Origin: Pilatotrama ljubarskyi
Taxonomy: Eukaryota; Basidiomycota; Agaricomycetes; Polyporales; Polyporaceae
Length of the DNA: 64,000 nt
Reading direction: 5' to 3'
Assembly (NCBI GenBank): GCA_022385805.1
Contig: MU277670.1
Span: 281,875-345,874 of the forward strand
The notes under the pieces are model-generated. The model was not told the origin of the DNA and did no database searches. It saw only the letters and a program-made list of their open reading frames with translations. The translations under genes and the position numbers were made by a program. Positions 1-13,165 of this stretch are shown in pieces; the first letter of the stretch is position 1; each line of letters opens with the position of its first letter.

Positions 1-159
1 TTGGCCTTGCGACATGCGGTTCCGCAACACATAATTGTCTTCCGTGGTGGGTCTACGATGTGGACGGAATGGTACGGTATTTGGTAGGACACTATGTTTC
101 TACGGAAGAGCATGTAGATGCAGTGTACAGTAGGTCTACGCCAGAGTCCTGCGGTCGCT

Positions 160-1985
<1,826 letters not shown>

Positions 1986-2064
1986 TTTTAGGACGATGTC
2001 GGAGGACGACGGCGAAGAGAGGTGTAAAGCCGAAAGTTGAGGGGCGGGCGAAATCGCTGTGGCC

Positions 2065-2070
2065 CACGTG
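2065..2070. promoter_or_regulatory. CACGTG E-box upstream of IDH2 (distal-1)
   Basis: Palindromic CACGTG 80 bp upstream of the IDH2 start codon. This is the core bound by bHLH factors such as Cbf1-type proteins; binding is inferred. Confidence 0.4.
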
Positions 2071-2086
2071 AGCCATGATGTATTTC

Positions 2087-2092
2087 CACGTG
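2087..2092. promoter_or_regulatory. CACGTG E-box upstream of IDH2 (distal-2)
   Basis: Second CACGTG, 22 bp (about two helical turns) from the first, which would place both on one DNA face. Function is inferred. Confidence 0.4.
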
Positions 2093-2365
2093 GCGGGATC
2101 ACTCCTTGGCTTCTCCCGACGCCCCGTTTCGATCCCGGACGCACTGCCCGGCCATGCGCGTCCTCCCTGACAACACTAGTCTCCGTTGCTGACCATTATG
2201 CGCAAAGATGATAATCGATCTTTTTATCTTATAATGCCTTTGCCTTTCGGCCGTTGAACAAGATATATCCAGTATCGAGTCCGTTCGTCCGACGTTCGAG
2301 AGTAGCTAGCGTACACGCACGAGTATGGTACAGGGAGATGTGAAGCATAACTTAGTGGAGAAGTG

Positions 2366-3243
2366 TCATCCACTCAACAATCCATTCAGCTGTTGTCGAT
2401 ACTGCTCCATGGCTCTCTCCGTCTCTTCGTCCTCCACTTGGTCCTGTATTGACTGTGGGGCATTCAACTGAGTCGCATGATACAAGGAATAGGAACAGGA
2501 AGCGGAGCACGCACCGGGACATCTTCCTTAACACTTCCTGCTTGGCCGAGCTTGCCTTCCGTAAGCTCATAGAGCACCTTGTCTACTTCAGCGTCCGCCT
2601 CTACATCCAACTCTTCATCCTCATCCATTTGTAGGGTATCATCCATCATCTCCTCCATGATGCCGGCCTGTGTTGATCCAACATGTAGCGACACTCGGTG
2701 CGAAGTACGAACACTGCGCACCTTGGTCATCTCCATACTCATCTCTCGCATAGTCTGGCTGATTTGCGGCAATTTGATCAGGGAATTCGAGAGCTTCATG
2801 ATCTCTGTGGATTTCTGAAGAGAGCCCGTAACCTTCACCATCGCTTGATTTGCACGCAACATGGTCAAAGGATTGGCGTCAATAGGATGCGCAGTGATCA
2901 CATACCGAGCTGTTGCTGTAGCTGGTTGCTGATAGAGCCCAGCCTAGCTTTGCTAACGGAGAGTCGGTCCATCTGCTTGTGACTCCGTACGACCTCCCTG
3001 GCCATAATCCGGGCAGACTTGACGTCTCCCTTCTTGGCAAGCTGCTTGACGGTCTGCTGCGCCTTCTTCGTTGCGGTGTCTAGCTAGGAGGATATGAGCG
3101 GCGAGACGGAAGCGGGAGGGATGGTGCCGGACCTGCCTCATCTCGCGGTCGATTGTGCGCTGCTCAGAGCGCAGCTTCGCCTGCCATGCGCGCACCTTCT
3201 CCTCAGCAGTCGGGCCATAGAGGAAGCGGTTGATGGACTGCAT
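2366..3243 (-). CDS. VPS24: ESCRT-III subunit VPS24/CHMP3
   Basis: Component of the ESCRT-III filament that constricts endosomal membranes during multivesicular-body formation. Five exons join to about 221 residues, the usual size. They read MQSINRFLYGPTAEEKVRAW, then LDTATKKAQQTVKQLAKKGD (basic helical core), LGSISNQLQQQL joined to AMVKVTGSLQKSTEIMKLSN, then AGIMEEMMDDTLQ and the acidic EELDVEADAEVDKVLYELT. The last exon adds a C-terminal helix (EQYRQQLNGLL) resembling the MIM1 motif that recruits the Vps4 MIT domain. Four introns are clear, for example after EREMRQ (GT...TAG) and between DVP and LNAP. The start at 3243 fits the conserved N-terminus; the stop is TGA at 2366-2368. Confidence 0.95.
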
Positions 3244-3585
3244 CGCAGGCGTGCTACGGGGTCGCTGGAGGTCGAGTACAGGTCCCAAAGCGGGGTGGCC
3301 AAGCGTGACGCGCAGACGCGGTGCATGTGACCTGCACGAGCTCTGCAGACGCGTCGGCTCCGATCGACTGTCTTTCGTTCTTGACCGCGTTGCCAAGGCT
3401 GACATGGGCTGACCCTCGCCGCACCGGAGGCTGCCATCCACAAAACCATACTGTGGATGCTACTGGAAATGCTCTTCAGTTTCACTTCCTACCTCACACC
3501 TTTTACCGCTCGCTGGTCGGGCATCTGCTCTTATCCTTCACACTACTGTCTTCCCTGCTGTCTTTAACTTTGTACATCCTGCACC
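3244..3585. other. Divergent promoter region VPS24 / Kre9-like gene
   Basis: No gene seen. The last 130 bases before 3586 are pyrimidine-rich, as is common in 5' leaders of this window. Confidence 0.5.
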
Positions 3586-4661
3586 ATGCTTTCGCTCCTC
3601 GTTCTTGCTGCAATCTCTGGTACGGCACAGGCTGATATTACGCCTATCGCACCCGGGCCTGGGGATACATTCGCCGCCGGCTCTGACTGCACGATCAAGT
3701 GGACGGGCGACCAGACCGGCCAGTGGACTAATGTTTCCATATGTAAGTCTGGGAACGCGTTGCTTCTGCGTAAAGCCATATGGTCATAACCGTTACAGAC
3801 CTCATGTCAGGATCCAATGACAATATGACGCGGGTGACGACAGTCGCAGCCGGCTTGGATGGCACGGACTCGAGTCTCTCCCCATACAATTGGACGTGTC
3901 CGGACGTGGATCCTTACTCAGCCATCTACTTCTACCAGGTGACTTCTTGTCCACCCGAGCCTACACTCGAGGGAGCACAAGCACTCATCCTTCACAGTTT
4001 ACCAACGGAGATGACCGGCAAGAATCTACCTGGACTTCCCGGTTCGCGGTAAGCCCTGAAGGATACAACGCTTTTGCCCCTTCTGACGGTACGACCGAAA
4101 AAGATCACGTCCGCGGACGGGGACAGCGAGCCTCCAGAACACGATGCACAATCTAACGGCGATGCTATACCTTGGGGCACAGGTCACTTGGCCTCTGCAA
4201 TCGACGTCACGGCGGAAGAGGCAGGAGCCAACGATTCTCCTCCGGATGGCCCCGACCAAGAGGATCCTGACAACTCAAGCACACCGCTGACACACAGGCA
4301 TTCGACTACCGACGTTGCGTCCGATACAGCTAGTTCCTCCTTATACTGGACAGCAAACTCTCTCAGCGCTCGTCCTACTCACCCCTGGTCCTCCCATCCA
4401 ACCGCAAGCGGTGAAGCCGCTGCAGAAGACACCATCCCCACTGCCAGCCTCCCCGCTAGGAAGGCGCATGCTTCCCATACCGCTTCTCCGTCTCCGTCCT
4501 CGCCCGGTCCTTCCAGCAGCGGGATGCCTTGCTCAGCGATGGGTCCTGGCGTTCCACAGATGGGCGGCATGAAGCTCGCCAGTACGGCCATCCACATCCG
4601 AGGCATGCGGTGGCTGCAGACGGCGTCTCTTTATCCGGTCTTAGTCGCCATGCTGTTGTGA
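3586..4661 (+). CDS. Secreted Ser/Thr-rich GPI-anchored Kre9/Knh1-like protein
   Basis: Predicted extracellular protein of the Kre9/Knh1 N-terminal family, tied to cell-wall glucan assembly in yeasts; role here is inferred. It begins with a signal peptide (MLSLLVLAAISGTAQA), then ITPIAPGPGDTFAAGSDC and IKWTGDQTGQWTNVSIYLMS, the usual family core with Trp and Cys. Exons join as VSI-Y-LMSGSND, FYQ-FTNGDD and RFA-ITSADGD. The second half is a Ser/Thr/Pro-rich stalk followed by a hydrophobic C-terminal tail (SLYPVLVAMLL) directly before the stop, as expected of a GPI attachment signal. N-glycosylation sequons (NVS, NMT, NWT) occur in the folded part. It converges with the next gene, only 57 bp apart. 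Confidence 0.85.
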
Positions 4662-4718
4662 GTGTATCTGTCGACTTCGTCAGGCCATTCCTAGCAATGA
4701 GAACTCGGACCTACCTGG

Positions 4719-5786
4719 TTAGTGTGCCTGCCCTTGGCTCCCGTTGGCGTTGGATGGTTCTGCGATATGTCCCAATTCAGACATTCCTCTCATCGTGAGC
4801 AGTAGCGGTGCGTGGTCGCTATGTCCCCTGTCCTGAGGGTCCTGCAGGTAGGCGAGATCAACGACGTTGTCCCTTAGACTGCTTTCCACCAGCGCATAGT
4901 CCACTCTCGCACAGTCCTTCCCTTGCGGCTTCCCCTTTGCGAACCAGCTATACGCCTTGGTATCCGGATGCAGCTCTCGGAACACGTCGACCACGTCCAA
5001 TCCGGGGATAAACTGCTCTCTGAACTCAGCCCGGGCGAGGCCATGTGGGTACTCCGTGCGCAAGCGGGGATAGCAATCCTTCTTCGTGAGCGAAATATTG
5101 AAGTCCCCGATGAGCACGAGCCGCAGCCCGCGCTGCTGCATGGCGCGACACTCCTCCATGAGCAGCCGGTTGAACTCGCGTTTACGCTCGTTCCGCGTCT
5201 TTGGCGGCGCGCGTCCGAGGGGGTCGCGCCACATGTACTCGCTCCCGTTCAGCGCGTATACGTTCACGAGGGCCCACCCGGACTGCATCTCCAGGATGAG
5301 TACACGGCCTTCCGCGTCCCAGTCGACTTCCCGCGCCGCGACGACCGTATGCGGCTCCTTCGCGTACGTGACGACGCCGAAGTGCCTCTGCCCGCGCGTG
5401 GACCGGTTAAGCGAGTGATAGAGCGTGTATTTCGGGCCTGCGTCGTGGGCACCGTGGTTCGCAGCGAGCCGCAAGGCGGAGATCCACTGCTTGTCAGTGT
5501 GGCGCGCGCGCACCTCTTGCAGGCAGACGAAGTCTGGGTAGTCGTGCCGCTCCAGGAGGTCGCGCAGCAGTCCCGGATTGGTCCCGGCGGTCAGGCCTGC
5601 GCCCGTGGCGGAGCGTGCTTGGGTCGGAGGTAGCTGCAGAAAGGGCACAGGATTCTCGACGTTCCAAGACAAGATCCTTGTCAAGTCGTGCGGTGAACCT
5701 GCCGGTGAGTCGAGCCGTTGTTTCGTATGTGAATGTCCTGCAGGTTCATCGTCTCCGCCGTCTTCGCTGCGGGCACGTTTCGTCAT
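4719..5786 (-). CDS. Exonuclease III / AP-endonuclease-like protein
   Basis: Single-exon protein of 355 residues in the endonuclease/exonuclease/phosphatase fold. In the ExoIII/APE1 family these enzymes cut DNA 5' of abasic sites. Visible catalytic motifs: LSWNVENP (Asn), DFVCLQEVR (metal-binding Glu), NVYALNG, LIGDFNIS (Asp and Asn), CARVDYALV and HSDHAPLL (Asp-His). The first 35 residues are charged and contain KRAR and TKQRLD, a possible nuclear signal. The start at 5786 precedes that basic segment; the stop TAA lies at 4719-4721. It is the only complete gene in the window that I read without an intron. The exact substrate is not decidable from sequence; a DNase I-like or phosphodiesterase role is the alternative. 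Confidence 0.85.
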   Translation of the reverse strand: MTKRARSEDGGDDEPAGHSHTKQRLDSPAGSPHDLTRILSWNVENPVPFLQLPPTQARSATGAGLTAGTNPGLLRDLLERHDYPDFVCLQEVRARHTDKQWISALRLAANHGAHDAGPKYTLYHSLNRSTRGQRHFGVVTYAKEPHTVVAAREVDWDAEGRVLILEMQSGWALVNVYALNGSEYMWRDPLGRAPPKTRNERKREFNRLLMEECRAMQQRGLRLVLIGDFNISLTKKDCYPRLRTEYPHGLARAEFREQFIPGLDVVDVFRELHPDTKAYSWFAKGKPQGKDCARVDYALVESSLRDNVVDLAYLQDPQDRGHSDHAPLLLTMRGMSELGHIAEPSNANGSQGQAH

Positions 5787-6337
5787 GGTGACTATTGGCT
5801 TTCGTATAGAGGGGCCTGCAACGGGCGCCTAAGGCATGTGAGTGACGTTCAACTACGTTCCCAACAAAGCACGCATTGGCAGCACGTACTCTACTTCTTG
5901 CTGCAATTAGCGGCAGACGGTGGGCCAGGGTAGGCAACGGTCGTGTTAGAAAGGCGAAGGGTCGAAGCAGTGGAACTGATCCCGGGACAGGGCGGGGGCG
6001 CCATGGGGTACTCGAGACCACCAAGGACGTCGCTCCGCATTACTCTTGCTTGCACACGTGGCGGGGATGAGGTCATAGCTACAAGGCACAGTCAGAGTTA
6101 ACTAGCCCAGGCGGCCGCGCTCACGAGGCATACGCAACACGAATGAGAGGAATTGCATGAGCAGAATATGAGCATGAATATGAATGGTTTGATGGTGCAG
6201 GCGAAGCCCAGCACTCAAGCAATCTATGGATAGTAGCGCACCCTATCAGTTACAATCAGTCCTGGCCATTACCATAAACTCTTGTGGTAGAATAGTGTCG
6301 AAAGCGGAACTGCATGCCGGTACCCATCCTCGCGCAC
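5787..6337. other. Intergenic: AP-endonuclease promoter and 3' region of the Zn-cluster gene
   Basis: Minus-strand reading frames here show no conserved motif. One CACGTG lies 269 bp upstream of the 5786 start. Nothing else recognised. Confidence 0.5.
6055..6060. promoter_or_regulatory. CACGTG E-box upstream of the AP-endonuclease gene
   Basis: CACGTG palindrome in context CACACGTGGCG, upstream of the start at 5786. Regulatory use is inferred. Confidence 0.3.
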
Positions 6338-9301
6338 CTACGAGACCGGCCCGCTGCGAATCTGGTTCACCAGCGTCTCCCAGTAACTCCAGTCCGACCC
6401 ATCCACGTTCGGTAGGGCATCGTTGCCCACAAGCGGGGACGTCGTCGTGGGGTTCGTGCCCGTCCACCCAGGCAGGTCGCCCAAGCCCGGAGTCGCCCAC
6501 GGTAGCCCGGTGCCCGAGGGTGCGTCGTCGACGGCAGGACCTCCGCTGAAGATGTTGCACCACTGGTCCAGCAAGGACTGCGCGGTCGAATCTTCGTCAC
6601 CGCCGGGGCTGCCGGTTCCGGACTGCGACGCACTCTCAGATTGCTGCAGGTGCTGGAGCTGTTGGACGGGGGAAGGTCGAGACATGTTGGCGTAGCTCTG
6701 CTGAGGAGACGAGAGCGGGACAGAGGCGACGGATGCAAAGGAAGGCCCAGAGAAGACAGGTGGGGCAAGGCCTTGTGGCGGCCGAGGCGCGACCGCACGG
6801 AGGTTCGATGGCCCTGGAGGATAGCTACGTGTGTCCGAAGCAGGCCTCTGGTCCGCCGTACTATCGGGAGTCCCGGCTGACTGGGACGACCTGGTCTTCA
6901 AGAACTCGATGATCTTCATCTCCCTACGGGTGATATCGTCCATTTCCGGTATCCGTTCGTGGCGCTCCAAGAAGGTGTCCAAGACTGCGTGCATCTTGTC
7001 GGCCTCCTTACCCTTGGGATAGAGTACGAGGTAGATTCCAGCAATCATGGCTGCCTGGAACTCGCGGTAGGCGCTTGCGACAGGGTCACGGCCTGTCCGA
7101 GAGATCGATGTGAAGTATTCTTGCCGGATCTCGTAGTCCTTGAGGGCGGATTCGAAGCAAGCGTTCCTCGATCGAGCGTATTTGGTGCTATCCAGCTTCC
7201 GCAAGAGGTACGGCCGGTGCAAGGAGATGCGAACAAACAAGAATTCGGTCACGAGGAGGAATCGCTGCAAGGGGATGTACGGGTGAGAGTGGTCGTACGA
7301 AGTATCGGGGTCGAGGGAGAAGAAGGGTGGCAGGTTCTGCTTGTACTTCAGCAGCTCATCATCGAGCGATATGACGTCCGAATAGTGCCGAGGTGAATGC
7401 ACATTCTGGAAGAAATCGGACATGCGACCCATAATTTCCGCCAGTTGATGTCGCAAAATGAGGAATGTCGAGCGGGTCGGCTGGGTGAGGGGAAGGGGCT
7501 TGAAGTGGCCGTCGGCGGTCATTTCGTCGCTGTTCACGGGCGGTCGCGTAGACGTATAGCTATCATGGATGGCGATTGGCCTGCCCAGTACCAGTGCGAT
7601 AGATCGGTCAGCATGATAGAGATTAGACCTACAGGGGATGCGTGAGCAGAGCGAGGATCGCAAAACCTTCGGACGTCTTACCATATGCGTCGTCGCCGCT
7701 CTACTTGCAGAGGTTCCATGCCCTACATACATGGGCTTTAGCAAGTGGCCAAGTCAAGTGGTCGCAACCAGCTCACCATGTCAGCACCATCGCGATGCAA
7801 TCCAATGGCTTGTGCAGTTCTGACCGCTGCGCCAAGTTGGCTCCAGGACTCGGTCATACGGCGATCGAGGACTAGGAAGCGAGCACTCTGCAAAGGTATT
7901 GATACTTCGGAGCGACAGCTCTGCTCGATATACGTACCAGCATTCTTATCAATACTACCTCGAAACAATCTGGCTGTATTGCAGCGATTATCAGGAGGGC
8001 GCGGCGAGCTGCAGGTGGTTCAGTGAGGTCAGCAAAGACGCCATTTGACCAATAGTGATGCATGACTCACAGCACCAGTAATAGCGAGAGCCCGCCGTCC
8101 GTTTGCTCAGTTCGGAACCACCAATCCGTTCAGGTGCCAATCGGACGGATATAGCGAGTACCACGAAGAGAAGAGGGAGGAATCGGATGTTGTTCGGGTT
8201 CGCATGGTTGTGTTCGTTTGCTACAAATGCAGCGTACGAGGCACGGAATTCGTGCTCTGAGATAGGATAGCGGGTCCAGTTTCTAAAACGTCCAAGGTTA
8301 GCGTTGTGCTGGAGCTTGTACCAGGATGTACGAACATAGTAGCGAAGTAATGGTCTATCAGATCATCGCGTAGCTTGCGAGGCGGGAGCTCGTTGTACAT
8401 GTTCTGCAGACGCTCCGAACTGTACCCGCAGTCTCGTATGAGTCGCTGGAGCCGCTCGATGGCAGTTTGTTCTATTGGTGCTAGGCTCGGTTTGTGGTCC
8501 GGCTTGAATATGTCGGAGGGAAGTTGAGTCGTGCCAAAGGAGTTATTGCTGGCTTCGTTCTCCGTGCCTTGACTGGGCACCATGTTTTGCAGCTACAGAG
8601 TGTCGGCAGAAGTGGAGACTGCTAGTACAACCAACCTACCTGCTCAAGGACCGCCGGAGCTGCTACAAGCCCGGACGCACTCTTTCCGTACCATCTTCCG
8701 CTCTCAAAGATCCCCCCACTAGGGTCTTCGTCTTCCGCTTGCGAGCGGTTCCCGTCCTCCATAGGAGACATTGACCGTCGTCTATCATGGGGACCGCTAG
8801 CGTCCGAATTCGGAGTAGCATTCCCGTGCGACCAATATTGGGGCAGAGCTGTCTCAATTATATGCTCAAGGCGAGCCAAGCGCACGTGGATATCTTGGTC
8901 AGTCTTCCCTGGTGTGTAGGACTTGCAGAGCTCGGGGACCTTCCGAGCGATACACTGTTGATCAACTCGTGAGTTGATATTGAGGATGCCAATGCGCAGT
9001 TCGCACTCACATGCGAGCAGGGGATCTGCCTGTCGCACTGCATAGTAGTCAGCAGCCGCACTTGCCTACGAGACTTGCAGGCATACCTTTTGCTTGCGAC
9101 GGTGGCACTCGCCGCACGAGTAGCTGCGCGCACAGTAAGTCTGCCCGCGATATGATGGCTGAGAGGAGTCGTGGCATACCTGACTCGGGTCCGCGGCTTC
9201 TTGTGGGCTCGATTAGAGTCGAGATCATCTTCAGACTTGCGCCGCGAAGGCGTGAGGCCGGGGGTGGTTTCTGGAGTCATTGCGGGTGTATTCTTGACCA
9301 T
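6338..9301 (-). CDS. Zn(II)2Cys6 transcription factor with fungal_trans domain
   Basis: Sequence-specific nuclear regulator. After a start MVKNTPAMTPETTPGLTPSR the exons join into YSCGECHRRKQKCDRQIPC followed by SHCIARKVPELC. This is a complete binuclear zinc cluster (C-x2-C-x6-C-x5-C-x2-C-x8-C) preceded by a basic KKPRTRV. A linker LARLEHIIE may form a short coiled coil. The middle homology region is clear: LPPRKLRDDLIDHYFATMFV-like text, then SWSQLGAAVRTAQAIGLHRD and LYHADRSIALVLGRPIAIHD, hallmarks of the fungal_trans domain. The C-terminus is rich in Pro, Ser and Gln and may be an activation domain. Several introns interrupt it, two inside the zinc cluster. Target genes cannot be told. It is divergent from MED17, 360 bp apart. 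Confidence 0.9.
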
Positions 9302-9661
9302 CCCTCCGGTGTCACAGAAGGGGATGCCAGAGGAGACAGGGAGGAAAAGCAGAGGAAAGAGGACAAGCGGTTATAAGAGAATGGAGGCCGCAAACTTAGA
9401 CCAAGAGCGACCCCTGGCCATGGGTTCCGCTTTCAAACGGCGGCACGTGCTGCGAGACGCGCTCTGGTCGGACGCGCTCGCGCTGCGACCGCGACTGTCC
9501 CCCGCTGCCCGCTTCTCGCCTGGGCGGACTTTGAGCTTCTCCACCTCGTCCTGACTCATCTCTTCCGTGAATACCGAGGGCTGAGGCATTACAAGCCAAT
9601 TTCCGGAGACACTTCCTTCTCTTAGCAGAAGTTATCGTAACCCGGAGTGTCGTTCGATCCC
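9302..9661. other. Divergent promoter region Zn-cluster factor / MED17
   Basis: A 72-codon minus-strand frame at 9371-9589 shows no conserved motif and is probably leader. One CACGTG at 9444. Confidence 0.5.
9444..9449. promoter_or_regulatory. CACGTG E-box between Zn-cluster factor and MED17
   Basis: CACGTG palindrome 143 bp from the Zn-cluster start and 213 bp from the MED17 start. Could serve both; inferred. Confidence 0.35.
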
Positions 9662-11868
9662 ATGGAGGAGCCTCCGTGGAAGAAGCTCAAGTTGTCGCTG
9701 GAACGGCCCTACAAAGATGATAACGGGGAGCTTTTGCCTGAGCTACTTGACATCACTCCGGATGGGCAACATATATACCGCCCGTAAGTCATTGCCTGCT
9801 CACTAGGACTCCCGCTCTGACCCGTGGGTAGGCGCGAAGATCCCACCACCGCTATTGGGACGAAACTGCGACGGATCTTCATAGAACGTGGCATTGACTT
9901 CTTTGAGAGGCAAAAAGGTTCCGATACAATTCCAGGACCACAAAAACAAAATGCCCCAGCACAAGATGAGGGCGCCGCCGATGGCGAAGAACGTGCAGAG
10001 GCTTCGCACACGATGACCCCAGAAGAGCTGTACAAGATGCGCATGACTCTGCTACCTCAACTCTAGTGAGTCAGTCATGGAAAGATGGAATGGGTGAATG
10101 ACTGACTGAGAGCAGTATTGCCTATGGAGAGATGACTCAAGCCCGAGATCTTCTTACCCTTCTGCTCTCCGCGTCTTTGCCTTCACAGCAGACATCACTT
10201 CCTGCTGCACCGCTCGCTGCAACTGTGGTTGATAAGCCACCACCCATATTGTCCGTGCGTGCATTCGATGCGCAGCTGACGATCGGTGGTAAGGACAAAG
10301 CGTTGCGTGCTGCCGCCGACCTCTTCAAGGATGCCGCTGAGAAGATCGAGGAGAGCCGTGTTGCTGGCGAGAAGTATTGGCTCGACGCGTTGAAAATCCG
10401 AAGAGGGAATTGGGGGCTAATCCCGGCGCCTCTACCGCTCGGATCGGCCACTGGTAAAGGGGCAGACAAGACTTCGAAGGACTTCCTCATTTCCTTCGGG
10501 CTAGAGGAGTGTGAGCCGTATCGCTCTGTTAGCCGCCGCGTGTTCTGAATGGACCCAATCGCGCAGCTCCCCCTGTTTTCCGCAGACGTGCCATTGGTCG
10601 TATGGCCGCAATGGTCGGCGGCGCTGCCCAGAATTCTCTTGAGTTTCCCCTTCGTCAACGGACGCGTCTGCGTATCAGCTTGACCCGAACAAGCCCGGAG
10701 GGTACGCGACAGACCTCGCATAGTCTCTTGATCGCTCCAGACAACAGTTCATTGGACGGTGCTCTGCGGGCCGCACAAGGGGAAGTCGTCGAACAGGAGA
10801 TATTCTCCGCGCTCATCAAAGAGGCCAGCAGCCTACCCACCGCTTCGGCCGAGGTATCTGAGCGCCTGATCGTCATTGATGCAGCGCAAAGTACTGAGCT
10901 TCGATTTGAGCTGGTGAGTCAGTATCCAAGCTGCGGTTGTTCCTCTCCGTTGACTCTCGCCTGAACAGGTCGACGGAGAGAACCTCCCACGGCAGTCGGG
11001 CGACAGTATAGGCCCCTTTTGCGATCTCATCTACTCCGCCCTCCACGTCCTCTTGCTGCGATCGCACTCTGTGTCGAAGATTCAGCGCCTGAGCCGGAGC
11101 AGTATCTCTCGCACCAGCGCTGTGCAACCTGCACGGCAGACTCCCCCGCTGCTGCGGCCTATCATCGACGTTCTACAATACCGCGAGTTCTGGGAGCGAG
11201 TACGGGATGAGATCGACCGCGTCGTGTCAGCACTGCGTCTTGTAGGCGTCCCGGCGCGGGTACACTACGACCCTGTAGCAGATAGTGGCGAGGCTCTCGT
11301 CAAGTCTCTGCAAGTCGAGGACACCGATCCGGTAGGTGGCGAAGCTTTGCTGCGCATCAACGAGAGGTAGATTTTCCTATTTCCGGCTTCCAGCCTAATA
11401 CTGAGTAATGAACAAGGTATACACTGCGGTTCACGACGTCTTCGCCGTCTACCCTAACGGCCCACCTACCTCAAGCGACCTTGTCCATCGCCTCCATCTC
11501 TCAACTGACTCAGCTCCTCGTCGACGAGATCAGCAGCCAGCTTTTACATCAAATTTGCGACATCGGGACCGAGCGTTGCGAACGGGTCAGCGGCACCTGG
11601 TTCGTTGACCTACTGAGCGGGCGAAGCGTAGGGCGATGGGAGGGCTGCGTGCTGTGAGTTCCACCTTCCGTAACGGCATGCGTCAGGCATCTCACATCGT
11701 ATGCGCAGGAACTTCCAAATCTCATTCAATGGCGACTCCATCGGTTGCTCAGCGTCGAGGGCCAAGCGAGATGGCCGTGCTTCCTTCATCGAGGCATATC
11801 GTCGAGGCGAACAGTTATCTCTCTTCGAATGGGTCCGTCATACCATTGATTCATCCTTAGGGCGATAA
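9662..11868 (+). CDS. MED17: Mediator complex subunit 17 (Srb4)
   Basis: Scaffold subunit of the Mediator head module, needed for RNA polymerase II initiation. Starts MEEPPWKKLKLSLERPYKDD. A first short intron leads into EDPTTAIGTKLRRIFIERG, then MTPEELYKMRMTLLPQL and IAYGEMTQARDLLTLLLSAS, a very typical MED17 block, followed by FKDAAEKIEESRVAGEKYW and IRRGNWGLIPAPLP. Later exons join as EES-PPVFRRRAIGRMAAM, INER-YTLRFTTSSPST, then LLVDEISSQLLHQICDIG and WEGCVL-NFQISFNG. The ending is FEWVRHTIDSSLGR and TAA at 11866-11868. The intron at about 11366-11416 uses an unusual acceptor (aacaag/G), chosen because only it keeps the family frame. About 620 residues, within the fungal range. Confidence 0.93.
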
Positions 11869-12048
11869 TTCAATGTTTGAGAGACTCAAGCATCAGCATG
11901 TATGCCTGGCACTCATGAGACAGGCAAGATATTGCTCCGATCATGAAGGACAGCGTGGCATGAACATAGCCTACTTTTTGGGTCATAGAAGGCGTAGTAG
12001 TAGCGTGATACATGTGGTAACAGGAAGCGCAAAGACGGGGAGACACGT

Positions 12049-13165
12049 CTACTCGTCGGCATGCTCGGCCCGGAAGGCCTCGATCTTCGCCTGGATGCGA
12101 GCCCTGCGCTCCTCCAGCGTGAGCTTGGGAGTGCGGTACTTTTTGCTCTCTGCGGCCCAATCCTTCGTCTTCTCGGTGGGCTTGAAGGTGGGGTCCTCAC
12201 GGATCGCAGCGTAGGCGTTGGTGTAGATCTCCTCGATATCCTCGGAGCCGATGCCGTCAGCGAGGTAGGTCGAGAACTGCTTCTTGAAGCTAGTAGAGCC
12301 ATATCAGCCAGCTTTCTCCGAAATGACACGCGCCATGCACATACCGCTCGTCATCCTCCTCCTCAAGAGACTCCATGTACTCCGCGACGTGGCCGCCGAA
12401 GATGTACTTCTTCAGGACCTCAGCGTCGAGCTCCTTCGACTCAGGGTCGTAGCCGGGGAAACGCTTCTCGTTGTGGGGAATGTAGATACCGCCGTCGCTG
12501 GCACCCTTGAGGGCACCAAACACACGGGAACCAGTGGACGTGCGCTTCAGGCCGACGTCGAGGTAGCACTTAAAGGGGCGGGGAGCATCCTCCTCGTCAA
12601 GCGTCTCAGTCATGGTGAGGGTGCCATCAGGCTCCTCAACGCCCTGGTACTTGTCCGCAAGGCCAAGCTTGGTCAACGCACGGCGTGCGCAGAGGAGGCC
12701 AGTTGCGTAGGCTGTGAACATAGCGAACTTTCAGGTTGACAGATAGGTGCTTAGCCATATTCTACACGTACCGGCAGTCCAGTTCGTAAGACCGTGGTTG
12801 ATGCCGTAACGAGGGAGCTCCTTCGAGCGCGCAGCGCAGAGGACAAAGTCACCCTGGAGGCGGGCGTACACAATCTGGACGATGACCTCCCGGTTCGTGA
12901 AGCGGACGACCAGGCGGTACTTCGGCGCGTTGCTGGACATATGTTAGATCCCGCCCAGAAGCGTGACTTGCCGGTTGAGACGTACTACTTGTTCTTCGCC
13001 TGGGTCACCAACCGCTTGCGAGCGTAGTCTACATATCGGTCAGGCGGATTCGTAGAGCGTACTGAATCTAAACGCACAGTCGGTCTTGCCCTCACGCCGG
13101 CGACGATACTTGACCTGGAAGCGCGAGAAGTAGGCGTCGGACTTGACCTTCTTGACGAACGGCAT
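12049..13165 (-). CDS. RPL5: 60S ribosomal protein uL18 (RPL5)
   Basis: Large-subunit ribosomal protein that carries 5S rRNA into the ribosome with uL5. The joined exons read [38 protein letters not shown] and [21 protein letters not shown]. They continue with [73 protein letters not shown] and a basic C-terminal helix ending FRAEHADE. All conserved uL18 blocks are present. Introns sit after GKTD (phase 1), inside the NKY codon (GTA/GTACGT), after the LTNW block, and before the 3' exon. The stop TAG is at 12049-12051. It is convergent with MED17 and divergent from the RBM42-like gene. Confidence 0.96.

Larger units (their letters stand above)
1986..2365. other. Intergenic: IDH2 promoter and VPS24 3' region
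   Basis: No credible gene. It holds two CACGTG palindromes near IDH2 and an AT-rich stretch around 2205-2240. The rest shows nothing I can name. Confidence 0.6.

Noticed and set aside
5746..6024. Minus-strand 92-codon Arg/Pro-rich frame overlapping the AP-endonuclease start
   Set aside because: Different frame from the AP-endonuclease, low complexity, no homology recognised.
9371..9589. Minus-strand 72-codon frame upstream of the Zn-cluster gene
   Set aside because: Composition is Arg/Ser-rich without motif, and the downstream Met at 9301 gives a good start; more likely leader sequence.
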